DNA of 64,000 nt from Micromonospora ureilytica (GTDB lineage: Bacteria; Actinomycetota; Actinomycetes; Mycobacteriales; Micromonosporaceae). The stretch spans positions 124,001 to 188,000 of the forward strand of contig NZ_JADOTX010000001.1 in NCBI RefSeq assembly GCF_015751765.1. Reading direction: 5' to 3'. Every line of letters starts with the position of its first letter. Position 1 is the stretch's first letter. This document shows, piece after piece, positions 26,311 to 34,837 of this stretch. The translations under genes were made by a program, and so were the position numbers. The notes under the pieces are model-generated. The model did not search any database, had not been told where the DNA came from, and was given only the letters and a program-made list of their open reading frames with translations.

Positions 26311-28737
26311 ATGCTGTCCGACGTGACCACCCCGCAAGATCTCGACGACCGGTTCCGGGAGACGCTGGCGGCGCTGCCTGCCGCCGAGCGGCGGCGTGAC
26401 CCCGCCGACCCGGTCACCGACGACGCCCCACTGACCGGCGAGCAGGTGCTGGACCTGTTCGACGCGCAGGTGACCAGCCGGCAGCTCGACCTGGCCGGCC
26501 GCTGGCTGCGCAGCTTCGGGGAGGGTTTCTACACGATCGGCTCGGCCGGGCACGAGGGCAACGCCGCGGTCGCCGCCGCGCTGCGTCCCACCGATCCGGC
26601 GTTGCTGCACTACCGCTCGGGCGCCTTCTACTGCCTCCGCGCCGCCCAGGCCGCCGCCGCCCCGGCGTCCGACGCCGCCGACGCATCCGCGTCCGCCGTC
26701 GAGCCGGACCCGGCCGCCGAACCCGAGCCGGCCGGGTCCGAGCCACCTGCTGGGGGATTCGCGGCGTACGCGCAGGCGGCCCGGGACGTGCTGCGCGGGA
26801 TGGTCGCGTCCAGCCTCGACCCGATCGCCGGGGGCCGGCACAAGGTGTTCGGTCGAGCCGACCTGGCCATCGTGCCGACCACCTCCACCATCGCCTCGCA
26901 CCTGCCCCGCGCGGTCGGGATGGGACTGGCCGTGGAGCGGCTGCGCCGGCTGGACAGCGCCGGACGGCGTACCGGGGCCGGGGTGCGGGTCGGCAGCGGC
27001 GCGGGCGCCACGCACGCTCCCTGGCCGCCGGACGCGATAGTGGTCTGCTCCTTCGGAGACGCTTCGGTCAACCACGCCAGCGCCACCGCCGCCTTCAACA
27101 CCGCCGGCTGGTACGACCATGCCGGGCTGCGGATCCCGGTGCTCTTCGTCTGCGAGGACAACGGGCTGGGCATCAGCGTCCGATCGCCGGAGGGCTGGGT
27201 CGAGACGACCCTGCGGGCCAAGCCGGGCATCCGCTACTTCAGCGCGGACGGGGCCGACCCGGTGCGGACGTACGAGGTGGCGGCGGAGGCCGCGGCCTGG
27301 GTACGCCGCAACCGCCGGCCGGCCGTGCTGCACCTGCGCACCGTGCGGCTGATGGGGCACGCCGGGGCGGACGCCGAGTCGGCGTACCGCAGCCCGGCCG
27401 AGCTGGCCGAGGACCTGGACCGGGACCCGGTGGCCGCCACCGCGCGGCTGCTGGTCGATTCCGGCGTGGCGACCGGCGAGGAGCTGCTGGCCCGGTACGA
27501 CGAGACCGGCTGGCAGGTACGCCGGCTGGCCGAGGAGGTGCTGGGCGAGCCGAAGCTGGACTCCGCGGCCGACGTGGTGTCGGCGCTGGCGCCCCGCCGT
27601 CCGGTGCGGGTGGCGCGGGCGGTGGCCGACGCCGCGGCGCGAGCCAGCGGCCCGGGCGCGGGCGCCCGGGCGGAGGCGTTCGGCGGGAAGCCGCCGGAAC
27701 TGGCCGGGCCGATGACCCTGGCGCAGAGCATCAACGCGGCACTCGCCGACGGGATGCTCGACCACCCGCAGATGGCGCTCTTCGGTGAGGACGTGGCCGC
27801 CAAGGGCGGCGTGTACGGGGTGACGAAGGGGCTGCGCGACCGGTTCGGGGCGGCCCGGGTCTTCGACACCCTGCTCGATGAGACCTCGGTGCTCGGGCTG
27901 GGCCTCGGTGCCGGGTTGGCCGGGATGCTGCCGGTGCCGGAGATCCAGTACCTGGCGTACCTGCACAATGCCGAGGACCAGCTGCGCGGTGAGGCGGCCA
28001 CCATGCGGTTCTTCTCGCAGGGGGCGTTCCGCAACCCGATGGTGGTGCGGGTGGCGGGCCTGGCGTACCAGGAGGGGTTCGGCGGGCACTTCCACAACGA
28101 CAACTCGGTGGCCGTACTCCGGGATGTGCCCGGTCTGGTGGTCGCGGTGCCGGCGCGGCCGGACGATGCCGCGCCCATGCTGCGGACCTGTCTGGCGAGC
28201 GCGGCGGTGGACGGCAGTGTGTGCGTGTTCCTGGAACCGATCGCGCTCTACCACACCCGCGACCTGTACGCGGATGGTGACGGGGAGTGGCTGGCCGGCT
28301 ATCCGGAGCCGGGCGGGTGGGTGGCCGGCCACGTGCCGATCGGGCGGGCCCGGGTCTACCGGGTCGGCTCGGCGGACGACCTCACCATCATCACCTTCGG
28401 TAACGGGGTGCGGATGTCGCTGCGGGCGGCGGCCGTCCTCGCCGAGGAGGGGGTGGGCACTCGCGTGGTGGATCTGCGCTGGTTGGCGCCGCTGCCGGTG
28501 GCGGACATCATCCGGGAGTCCTCGGCGACCGGCCGGGTACTGGTCGTCGACGAGACGCGCCGTTCCGGCGGGGTCGGCGAGGGAGTCATCGCCGCGCTGG
28601 TCGACGCCGGATATGTCGGAGCCGCACGTCGAGTGGCGGGAGTTGACTCGTTTGTACCATTAGGTCCGGCAGCACGTCACGTACTGGTCTCCGCGGAAGC
28701 CATTACCGACGGTGCCCGTACGCTGCTGGCACGGTAA
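26311..28737 (+). CDS. branched-chain 2-oxoacid dehydrogenase E1, alpha and beta fused in one chain
   Basis: An 808-aa protein joining both halves of a 2-oxoisovalerate/2-oxoacid dehydrogenase E1. Residues to about 430 are the alpha part, with the ThDP motif start [12 protein letters not shown] and [16 protein letters not shown]. Residues from about 465 ([20 protein letters not shown]) are the beta part, with [18 protein letters not shown] and the C-terminal transketolase domain ([17 protein letters not shown]). The alpha part has an Ala/Glu/Pro-rich insertion of about 40 residues near position 115 that looks disordered. In branched-chain metabolism this reaction makes acyl-CoAs that can serve as FabH starters. 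No E2 or E3 gene lies in the window. The ATG at 26311 has no strong SD; a GTG at 26323 is also possible. Confidence 0.9.
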   Translation: MLSDVTTPQDLDDRFRETLAALPAAERRRDPADPVTDDAPLTGEQVLDLFDAQVTSRQLDLAGRWLRSFGEGFYTIGSAGHEGNAAVAAALRPTDPALLHYRSGAFYCLRAAQAAAAPASDAADASASAVEPDPAAEPEPAGSEPPAGGFAAYAQAARDVLRGMVASSLDPIAGGRHKVFGRADLAIVPTTSTIASHLPRAVGMGLAVERLRRLDSAGRRTGAGVRVGSGAGATHAPWPPDAIVVCSFGDASVNHASATAAFNTAGWYDHAGLRIPVLFVCEDNGLGISVRSPEGWVETTLRAKPGIRYFSADGADPVRTYEVAAEAAAWVRRNRRPAVLHLRTVRLMGHAGADAESAYRSPAELAEDLDRDPVAATARLLVDSGVATGEELLARYDETGWQVRRLAEEVLGEPKLDSAADVVSALAPRRPVRVARAVADAAARASGPGAGARAEAFGGKPPELAGPMTLAQSINAALADGMLDHPQMALFGEDVAAKGGVYGVTKGLRDRFGAARVFDTLLDETSVLGLGLGAGLAGMLPVPEIQYLAYLHNAEDQLRGEAATMRFFSQGAFRNPMVVRVAGLAYQEGFGGHFHNDNSVAVLRDVPGLVVAVPARPDDAAPMLRTCLASAAVDGSVCVFLEPIALYHTRDLYADGDGEWLAGYPEPGGWVAGHVPIGRARVYRVGSADDLTIITFGNGVRMSLRAAAVLAEEGVGTRVVDLRWLAPLPVADIIRESSATGRVLVVDETRRSGGVGEGVIAALVDAGYVGAARRVAGVDSFVPLGPAARHVLVSAEAITDGARTLLAR

Positions 28738-28849
28738 ATTCCGTTCCACCCGGTGCGCCACTTGCGCGCAGACCAACAACTGTGTGGACTTTGCCTGACG
28801 GCGTCGCACCGACGCCGCGAGCAGGGACGAGATGAGGAGGCACGCGACA

Positions 28850-29287
28850 GTGAGCGCGACCGCTGGTCAGGCCGCCGACGGGGTACGCAGCCTGGCGGAC
28901 CGGTTCGGAATCGAACCGGGGATGGTCGTCATGGAGATGGGGTACGACGAAGACGTCGACCAGGATCTCCGAGACGCCCTGACCGACCGCTGTGGAGATC
29001 TGGTCGACGAGGACACCGACGAGGTGGTCGACGCGGTGCTGGTCTGGTACCGGGACGGCGACGGTGACCTCTTCGAGCTGCTCGTCGATGCCCTCGGCCC
29101 GCTGGCCGACAACGGCGTCGTGTGGCTGCTCACCCCGAAGGCGGGGCGTGACGGGCACGTCGAGCCGAGCGAGGTCGCGGAGTCCGCGCCCACCGCCGGC
29201 CTCCAGCAGACCTCGACCGTGAACGCCGGCCGTGACTGGAGCGGCGCACGTCTGGTGCTGCGTCGAGGGGCCAAGGCCAAGAAGTAG
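28850..29287 (+). CDS. DUF3052 family protein
   Basis: A 145-aa member of the actinobacterial DUF3052 family, recognised by RSLADRFGIEPGMVVMEMGY, the acidic middle DVDQDLRDALTDRCGDLVDE and LGPLADNGVVWLLTPKAGRD. The function is unknown. The GTG at 28850 is preceded by GGAGG at 28836. In mycobacteria the same family lies beside the AhpE peroxiredoxin, as here, which suggests but does not prove a redox-linked role. It is followed 88 bp later by the peroxiredoxin gene on the same strand. Confidence 0.88.
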   Translation: MSATAGQAADGVRSLADRFGIEPGMVVMEMGYDEDVDQDLRDALTDRCGDLVDEDTDEVVDAVLVWYRDGDGDLFELLVDALGPLADNGVVWLLTPKAGRDGHVEPSEVAESAPTAGLQQTSTVNAGRDWSGARLVLRRGAKAKK

Positions 29288-29375
29288 CAAACGCCCCATC
29301 CCGCGCCCGACGGTCCGCCCACCGCCGGGCAGCAGGCTGGTGCCGTTCACCCGACTCGACGCGAGGAGAGTTCGC

Positions 29376-29840
29376 ATGCCCATCGAGGTTGGTGCCGTGG
29401 CGCCGGACTTCGTGCTCAAGGACCAAAACAACCAGGAGGTCCGACTCTCGGACTTCCGGGGCAGACGCACCGTACTGCTGGTCTTCTACCCGCTCGCCTT
29501 CACCGGCACCTGCCAGGGTGAGCTGAGCGAGGTGCGAGACAACCTCGGCGAGTACGTGAACGACGACGTCCAGGTGCTGACCATCAGCGTCGACTCGGCC
29601 TACAGCCACAAGATCTGGGCCGACCGTGAGGGTTACCAGTTCCCGATGCTTGCCGACTTCTGGCCGCACGGCGCCGTCGCCCAGGCGTACCGGGTCTTCA
29701 ACGACATCGCCGGCGTCGCCAACCGGGGCACCTTCGTCATCGACCGGACCGGCGTGGTCCGCTTCGCCGAGATGAACAGCCCGGGCGAGGCCCGCGACCA
29801 GCAAGCCTGGCGCAAGGCCATCGCCGAAGCGACCACCTGA
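29376..29840 (+). CDS. ahpE: AhpE-like peroxiredoxin
   Basis: A 154-aa thioredoxin-fold peroxidase that reduces hydroperoxides. The peroxidatic Cys is in FYPLAFTGTCQGELSE, and the conserved Arg lies in the NRGTFVIDRTG segment. Lack of a clear C-terminal resolving Cys fits the 1-Cys AhpE type known from M. tuberculosis. GAGGAG precedes the ATG by 7 nt. Adjacency to DUF3052 and aceE repeats the mycobacterial gene order. It is cytosolic. Confidence 0.9.
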   Translation: MPIEVGAVAPDFVLKDQNNQEVRLSDFRGRRTVLLVFYPLAFTGTCQGELSEVRDNLGEYVNDDVQVLTISVDSAYSHKIWADREGYQFPMLADFWPHGAVAQAYRVFNDIAGVANRGTFVIDRTGVVRFAEMNSPGEARDQQAWRKAIAEATT

Positions 29841-29916
29841 CCGGGGTACGCCGTGCGCCCGGGTCGGTGGCGGGCAGGTAAGCTTGCCAGCCACCGGCCC
29901 GCCACACGGGCGATCC

Positions 29917-29988
29917 GGGCGCGTAGCTCAGTGGGAGAGCACCCGCCTTACAAGCGGGGGGTCGCAGGTTCGAAACCTGCCGCGCCCA
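29917..29988 (+). tRNA. tRNA-Val (anticodon UAC)
   Basis: A 72-nt cloverleaf: acceptor GGGCGCG/CGCGCCC, D arm AGCTCAGTGGGAGAGC, anticodon stem CCCGC/GCGGG with loop CTTACAA (anticodon at 29949-29951), and T arm GCAGGTTCGAAACCTGC. The discriminator is A and CCA is not encoded. A hairpin follows 18 nt later. Confidence 0.97.
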
Positions 29989-30005
29989 CACTCTGATCAG
30001 CATGC

Positions 30006-30039
30006 GACGAGGGCCGCCGGATGACCGGCGGCCCTCGTC
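30006..30039 (+). terminator. hairpin terminator after tRNA-Val
   Basis: A 15-bp perfect stem (GACGAGGGCCGCCGG and complement) with a 4-nt loop ATGA, directly after the tRNA gene. Confidence 0.85.
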
Positions 30040-30152
30040 GTCTCATGTCGGCCTTCCGGAACAGCCCCGCGACCCTCGGCCCTCGGCGCCTGAACACTTT
30101 CCCGCCTGAACGGCAATGACTGGTTGAAGCGCGGACTTTGCCGAGGAGGGCC

Positions 30153-30725
30153 ATGGCTTCGGATGCGGATCTGATCGGCCGGTCGCTGGATGGCGATGTC
30201 GACGCCTTCGTGGAGGTGGTCGAGCGTCATGAGGCCGCCGTCGGTTCGTACCTCGTTCGACGGGCGGGGCGGGATGCGGCTGAGGACCTCCTGGGCGAGG
30301 TTTGGGTTGCGGCGTTCGAGTCGCGGCGATCGTACGACCGGTCGTACAACGATGCGCGGCCGTGGCTGTACGGGGTGGCATTGAATCGCTTGCGGCGCTA
30401 CTGGCGGTCCCGGCCGGCCGAGGACCTGGTCGCGGACGTGCCGGACGTGGCTACTGGATGGGACCCGTGGTCGGCGGTGGACCTCGGCGTGGACGCCCGG
30501 GCGGTGCTCCGGTCGGCCCTGACGCGGCTCAAACCCGAAGAGCGGGAGGTCCTGAGGCTCGTCGCCTGGGAGGACCTGACCGCAGCCGACGCCGCGCGGG
30601 CACTCGGGATACCGGCCGGCACCGCGCGGCGGCTGCTGAGCCAGGCCAGGACGGTATTGCGCGACGCGCCGGGGGTGTCCGCGCTTCTGAAGGACCGCAA
30701 CAGCGCGAAGGAGAGACACCGATGA
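30153..30725 (+). CDS. ECF-type RNA polymerase sigma factor
   Basis: A 190-aa extracytoplasmic-function sigma factor with region 2 (GDVDAFVEVVERHEAAVGSY through ARPWLYGVALNRLRRYWR) and region 4 (RLKPEEREVLRLVAWEDLTA, GIPAGTARRLLSQAR). Regions 1 and 3 are absent, as expected. The ATG at 30153 has AGGAGG close upstream. It overlaps the next gene by 4 nt (ATGA). That gene encodes a single-pass membrane protein, the usual layout for a sigma factor with its anti-sigma or partner. It therefore likely responds to an envelope signal. It has no canonical zinc-binding anti-sigma (ZAS) partner. Confidence 0.92.
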   Translation: MASDADLIGRSLDGDVDAFVEVVERHEAAVGSYLVRRAGRDAAEDLLGEVWVAAFESRRSYDRSYNDARPWLYGVALNRLRRYWRSRPAEDLVADVPDVATGWDPWSAVDLGVDARAVLRSALTRLKPEEREVLRLVAWEDLTAADAARALGIPAGTARRLLSQARTVLRDAPGVSALLKDRNSAKERHR

Positions 30726-31867
30726 CCGACGAGCTCGATCTGGTCGGTGCGTTGGGCAGCGCAGAACCACTACGCCCGGAGGCGTATCAGCGGGCGCGGG
30801 CGGTGCTGCGGGCGGCTATGGCCGACCCCGGAACCGTGCGGGTGCTGGGCGCGATATCAGCGGAGCACACGACTATGGAGGCGACTTCAACAATGGAGAC
30901 GACGACAACCACGCGGGACCACGAATCCAGCCCGGCGATTCAGCGCCGCCGCCGGATCGGTATGACGGGCCGACTGAGCATCGGCGCCGCGGTGGGGGTT
31001 GCCGCCGCGGCAGCAGTCGTCGCTGTGGTGGTCAACTCGCCGGCGACCGGGGGCACGGGGGCCGGCAAGGATTCGTCGGCCGCCACCTCGGGCTCGACCA
31101 CCGTCGACGGGTCCGCCGAGCGCGCGCCGCTGATGACCCTGGCCGGCTCCATCAAGACGGTCACCCCGTCGGCGGGCGACGCGTGGCTGGTGAAGGCGAC
31201 GCAGGTCCACGGCACCAAGACCATGCAGGTCGTCTACACGCTGTACACCGACGGTCATGCGATCTATACGGGCAACAGCGTGAAGGACATCAAGCGTGCG
31301 ATCGCCCGTCACCAGGACCAGATGACTGACGGCGGCTACGCTCCGCTCCTCAAGGCAGCCGTCGCCGCGGCGGACAGCAGCCCGGCCGACGGCCGGACCC
31401 AGATGCTCAAGGCGGCCAAGGATCCGCTGGTGGGCCTCGACCCCGCGGCGCAGAAGGCGGTGTGGGACAAGCAGCAGGCGGCCGCCCAGGTGATTATCAA
31501 GCAGAAGGGCGGCAACGCCGAGCCGAAGCCGTACAGCCCCCAGGCCGTTCAGCGGCACTTCGACAACGCCCTGTGGACGTACAGCACCCAAGCGCTGTCC
31601 GCCGGCGACGGCAACACGCAGGTCCGGGCCGGTGTGCTGCGTCTGCTGTCCACCATCTCCGCGGTCAGCGTCAAGGACTCGACCACCCACGGCACGGCCA
31701 CGCTGACGATCACCGCCGGCCCCGAGGTGTTCGGCGGCGAGGGCAGCGAGGTGCTGACCATTGACGCCAAGACCGGAATGCTGGTCAAGGACGTCTCCAC
31801 CGTGCCGGGCCTCCCGCAGGCCTCCACGACGTACGAATCCTCCCGCGTGACGAAGGCCGACCTGTAG
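30722..31867 (+). CDS. membrane-anchored partner of ECF sigma factor (CU044_5270-like)
   Basis: A 381-aa protein with a cytoplasmic N-terminus of about 80 residues (LVGALGSAEPLRPEAYQRAR at the start), one membrane helix (LSIGAAVGVAAAAAVVAVVV, about residues 85-105) and an extracellular domain of about 270 residues containing strands such as TATLTITAGPEVFGG and VLTIDAKTGMLVKDV. This is the layout of the actinobacterial CU044_5270 family, which lies next to sigma factor genes and probably acts as anti-sigma factor or sensor. No HxxxCxxC zinc motif is present. The coupled start supports a one-to-one complex with the sigma factor. The operon ends in a strong terminator. Confidence 0.82.
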   Translation: MTDELDLVGALGSAEPLRPEAYQRARAVLRAAMADPGTVRVLGAISAEHTTMEATSTMETTTTTRDHESSPAIQRRRRIGMTGRLSIGAAVGVAAAAAVVAVVVNSPATGGTGAGKDSSAATSGSTTVDGSAERAPLMTLAGSIKTVTPSAGDAWLVKATQVHGTKTMQVVYTLYTDGHAIYTGNSVKDIKRAIARHQDQMTDGGYAPLLKAAVAAADSSPADGRTQMLKAAKDPLVGLDPAAQKAVWDKQQAAAQVIIKQKGGNAEPKPYSPQAVQRHFDNALWTYSTQALSAGDGNTQVRAGVLRLLSTISAVSVKDSTTHGTATLTITAGPEVFGGEGSEVLTIDAKTGMLVKDVSTVPGLPQASTTYESSRVTKADL

Positions 31868-31930
31868 GCCGGGAACTCCCACCCGCCAGCATTCCGGCGG
31901 ACGGGCGTAACGCGCCCGGTGTTCGGTAAC

Positions 31931-31966
31931 GGTGCGGGCCGCCTCCAGGCGGCCCGCACCGTCTTT
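31931..31966 (+). terminator. Rho-independent terminator with T tract
   Basis: A 13-bp stem GGTGCGGGCCGCC/GGCGGCCCGCACC with loop TCCA, followed by GTCTTTTGG. One of the few terminators here with a T-rich tail; it ends the sigma factor operon. Confidence 0.9.
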
Positions 31967-32156
31967 TGGTTTGTTCGCACGGCCGAGGGTTGTGTGCACC
32001 TGGCAGAAGGGCGAGCGCCGACCTGGCATGGATCTCCAGCGAGCGGCTGCATCAGCGCTCTCTGGGATGGGCGCGCTGAACGTGACCCAGCGCGTGACAG
32101 GGGCGGAATTCGTGACCGGCGGTGGCTCCGACTCCGGGCACCGCCATGATGGGCGG

Positions 32157-32708
32157 GTGCAGGACACCGTCGCCGTCGCGCTGATCACCTCACTGTCCAC
32201 CTTGGCCGCTGCCGCCCTGACCGGGCTGGTCGGCGCGCTCAGCACCCGTCGGCAACTGGCCCACCAGCTCACCGTCGCCCGACAGGAGAGTGTCGAGCGC
32301 CGGGCGACGCGTCGGGACGAGCTGCGGCGGGACGCGTACGTCGGTTTCCTGAGCGCCTGCGACCAGGCGTACCGGCAGTTGGACCGGCGGTGGCTGGACG
32401 CCGGCGGGGGTGAGCCGACGCCCGGCTACGACGACACGTACGCGGCGATGCGCGCCGTGGACGAGGCGTACAACCTGGTGTTGCTGGAAGGCCCGGCGCC
32501 GGTCTCGGCGGCCGGCCGGGCCGTGTTGACAAGCCTCACCACGGAGTACGCCGACCAGCGCCGGTTCGGGGACGAGCCGGGCGACGGGAGCGCGCCGCTG
32601 CGCGACCGGCACCGGGAGCGCTGGCTCGCGGCGATCGAGGTACGGACGAAGCGCCGGATCGCGTTCGTCGACGCGGTGCGCCCGGCGTTGGGTCGCGACG
32701 ATTGTTGA
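32157..32708 (+). CDS. hypothetical membrane-anchored helical protein
   Basis: A 183-aa protein with an N-terminal helix (VAVALITSLSTLAAAALTGL, residues 5-25) and then a long Arg/Glu-rich, probably helical cytoplasmic domain (RRQLAHQLTVARQESVERRA; RDELRRDAYVGFLSACDQAY). It looks like many actinobacterial single-pass proteins of unknown function. The GTG at 32157 places the helix at the N-terminus; longer starts back to 31932 cross the terminator of the previous operon and are unlikely. It is convergent with an SDR gene. Confidence 0.65.
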   Translation: MQDTVAVALITSLSTLAAAALTGLVGALSTRRQLAHQLTVARQESVERRATRRDELRRDAYVGFLSACDQAYRQLDRRWLDAGGGEPTPGYDDTYAAMRAVDEAYNLVLLEGPAPVSAAGRAVLTSLTTEYADQRRFGDEPGDGSAPLRDRHRERWLAAIEVRTKRRIAFVDAVRPALGRDDC

Positions 32709-32710
32709 GG

Positions 32711-32748
32711 CCCGGGCGGCGACGGATGGCGCGGCGACGCCGCCCGGG
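32711..32748. terminator. bidirectional hairpin between convergent genes
   Basis: An 11-bp perfect inverted repeat CCCGGGCGGCG / CGCCGCCCGGG with a 16-nt loop, right after the stop of the hypothetical gene and before the SDR stop. Confidence 0.65.
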
Positions 32749-32752
32749 TTCC

Positions 32753-33496
32753 TCAGCTGGTGAAGCCGCCGTCCACGTTGACCACCGCTCCGGTCACGTA
32801 GCCGGCCTCGGGGCTGGCCAGGTGCGCGACGGTGGCCGCGATATCGGCGGGGCGAGCGTACCGGCCGACGGCGGTGAATCCGCTGATCGCCGCCGCGTTC
32901 GGGCCGTCCGCCGGGTTGGCGTCGGTGTCCGTCGGCCCGGGGTTGACCAGGTTGACGGTGATGGCCCGTGGGCCCAGTTCACGGGCCAGACCCCGGGTCA
33001 GCCCGACCAGAGCGGTCTTGCTCATCGCGTAGAGCGTCAGCCCGGGGAAGACCGCCCGTTCACCGACGTTGCTGCCGATGCTGATGATCCGTCCACCGTC
33101 GCCCAGGTGCCGCAGCGCCGCCCGCGCGGCGACGTACGGTGCCCTGATGTTGACAGCGATCGTCTGCTCCACCTCTGCCGAGCCGAGCTCGTCCAGGGCG
33201 CCGACCAGGAACACTGCGGCATTGTTGACCAGGATGTCCAACCGACCCAGTTCGGCGGCCGCCCGGTCGACAGCGCTGCGCACAGCTTCCGGGCCGGCGC
33301 CGTCCGCCTGGATCGCCAGCGCTCTGCGGCCCAGCGCCTCGATCTGCTTCACCACTGTCGCGGCCCGCTCGGCGTCCTGCCGGTAGGTCAGCGCCACGTC
33401 GGCCCCGTCCTGTGCCAGGCGTAGGGCGATGCCGGCCCCGATGCCCCGGGAGCCGCCGGTCACCAAGGCGACCCTGTTGTTGAGTGTCGTCGTCAT
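32753..33496 (-). CDS. short-chain dehydrogenase/reductase (FabG-like)
   Basis: A 247-aa classical SDR, NAD(P)-dependent. The cofactor motif is TGGSRGIGAG, the structural motif NNAAV, and the catalytic residues Ser (ISIGSNVGE), Tyr and Lys (YAMSK). The C-terminal PGPTDTDAN and VNVDGGF are typical. Arg/Gln residues after the second strand (TYRQDAERA) suggest NADPH. It is not in the fab operon, so a role in another oxidoreduction is more likely than the main ketoacyl-ACP reductase. The substrate is unknown. Confidence 0.92.
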   Translation of the reverse strand: MTTTLNNRVALVTGGSRGIGAGIALRLAQDGADVALTYRQDAERAATVVKQIEALGRRALAIQADGAGPEAVRSAVDRAAAELGRLDILVNNAAVFLVGALDELGSAEVEQTIAVNIRAPYVAARAALRHLGDGGRIISIGSNVGERAVFPGLTLYAMSKTALVGLTRGLARELGPRAITVNLVNPGPTDTDANPADGPNAAAISGFTAVGRYARPADIAATVAHLASPEAGYVTGAVVNVDGGFTS

Positions 33497-33570
33497 GCAA
33501 ACGATCGTCTGGCCGCGCCGGCCTCCCGTCTGGCGGCTATCGGACCCCTCGCTCCGACCTCCAGGTCCGA

Positions 33571-33604
33571 TTCCCGCGATCCTCGACTTCCCGCGATCCC
33601 CGAC
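33571..33604. repeat. 17-bp tandem duplication in intergenic DNA
   Basis: TTCCCGCGATCCTCGAC followed directly by the same unit with one change (T to C), next to family A copy 2. Confidence 0.75.
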
Positions 33605-33626
33605 GGCCTGTCGACCCGGCGGGCCG

Positions 33627-33706
33627 CCATGATCCGGGCAACTTCACGGATCCTGCTGTCTCACCAGGCGACGAGACAGCAGGATCACCGAAGTTGCGCG
33701 GATCTT
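33627..33706. repeat. dispersed inverted repeat, family A copy 2
   Basis: Arms of about 35 bp: left CATGATCCGGGCAACTTC ... CCTGCTGTCTC, right GAGACAGCAGG ... GTTGCGCGGATCTTG, loop about 10 nt. It shares its order of cores with copies at 23828 and 58095. Unlike those it lies between divergent genes, upstream of the HAD gene, so it is not simply a terminator. Confidence 0.8.
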
Positions 33707-33744
33707 GCGAGGTGGGGGAGGGTGGGGCGAGCGATTCGGGGAGC

Positions 33745-34380
33745 GTGAGCGTGGGACTGGCGGGTATTGGCGCGGTGTTGTTCGACATGGACGGCACCCT
33801 TGTCGACTCCGACGCCGCCGTGGAGCGGGCCTGGGAGCGGTGGGCCGCCGAGTACGGCGTCGACCCGCGGACGGCGTTGGCGATCGCGCACGGCAGCCCG
33901 GCCGACCGGACCATCCGTCGGCTGCTGCCCGCGCTCGACGACAGGGCGGTCGCCACCGCCGCGGCGCGACAGTTGGCGTTGCAGTACGACGACCTGTCCG
34001 ACGTGACGGCCACCCCCGGGGCGCACGAACTGCTGAACGCGCTGGCCCGGCTGGGTTTGCCCTGGGCGGTGGTGACCAGCGCCGACACGCGGCTCGCCGA
34101 GGCCCGGCTCGGGGCCGCCGGCATCAAGGCGCCGGTGCTCGTCACGGTGGAGGACGTCAGCGTCGGCAAGCCGGACCCGGAGGGCTATCTGCGGGCTGCG
34201 GCGCTGCTGGGCGTACCCGTGGCGCGGTGCCTGGTCGTCGAGGACGCCGAGGTCGGCCTGCGGGCCGGTCGGGCGGCCGGGGCGATGACCGCCGCGCTGA
34301 AGGGCCTCGACGGCGACCTGCGTCTGCACGACCTGGCCCAACTGGCGCGCCAACTGGAGTCGCCACCCACGGCACCCTGA
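33745..34380 (+). CDS. HAD-superfamily phosphatase (beta-phosphoglucomutase/sugar phosphatase-like)
   Basis: A 211-aa subclass IA HAD enzyme. Motif I is LFDMDGTLVDSD with the nucleophile Asp, motif II VVTSADTRLAEA, motif III Lys in SVGKPDPEGYL, and motif IV VVEDAEVGLRAGRAAGAMT. The cap domain is between motifs I and II, as in DOG phosphatases and phosphoglycolate phosphatases. The GTG at 33745 is chosen; another GTG follows 6 nt later. The substrate is probably a sugar phosphate. It lies directly after an inverted repeat element and has no clear operon partner. Confidence 0.9.
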   Translation: MSVGLAGIGAVLFDMDGTLVDSDAAVERAWERWAAEYGVDPRTALAIAHGSPADRTIRRLLPALDDRAVATAAARQLALQYDDLSDVTATPGAHELLNALARLGLPWAVVTSADTRLAEARLGAAGIKAPVLVTVEDVSVGKPDPEGYLRAAALLGVPVARCLVVEDAEVGLRAGRAAGAMTAALKGLDGDLRLHDLAQLARQLESPPTAP

Positions 34381-34479
34381 CCGCCAGGTCGGTCGGTACG
34401 CCCCGGCGGGGAATCCGTTGGCGTGTCCGGGCCGGTTCTGCTGTATTACCCGCTGGCGACGAACGAAGGGGGAGACGCG

Positions 34480-34746
34480 GTGGAGTTGACGTTGACACCG
34501 ATGACGGCGCAGGACCTGGCCCGGTTGCTCGGTGAATTGGAGCAGGGGTACGCCGAGGACCTCGTCGTGAACCGGGGGCTGACCCGGATGATTCAGCTCA
34601 TCGAGGCCGAACTCACCCAGTTCGGCGTGCCCGAGCTGGGTCTGAACGTCTTCGGTACGAACACCGTGGCGATCGGCCTCTACCGCGGTCTGGGCTTCGA
34701 GGTCACCTCGCAGCAGATGGCGAAGCGCCTCACCCCGGCGAGCTGA
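34480..34746 (+). pseudogene. internally deleted GNAT acetyltransferase remnant
   Basis: An 88-aa in-frame product. The N-terminus (ELTLTPMTAQDLARLLGELE, then QGYAEDLV) matches the start of a GNAT enzyme, and the C-terminus (LGLNVFGTNTVAIGLYRGLG, then FEVTSQQMAKRL) matches its last third. The central 60-75 residues that hold the acetyl-CoA-binding R/QxxGxG/A motif are missing, so it cannot bind cofactor normally. The GTG at 34480 has AAGGGGGA upstream, so the remnant may still be translated. The family is usually about 150-170 aa. An internal deletion is more likely than a natural short form. Confidence 0.65.
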
Positions 34747-34837
34747 GTCGGGGGAGACCCAGGTCGGTCCCCCCGGCAGGACTGTTCACCTGCCCAGCGG
34801 GAAACCGGCGCGGACCGCACCTGGGGAGGAGCGACGG

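Noticed and set aside
25576..28332. Upstream extension of the PhoD frame to 28332
   Set aside because: It lies antisense to the branched-chain E1 and MarR genes; the PhoD start at 25575 has a ribosome-binding site and Tat signal.
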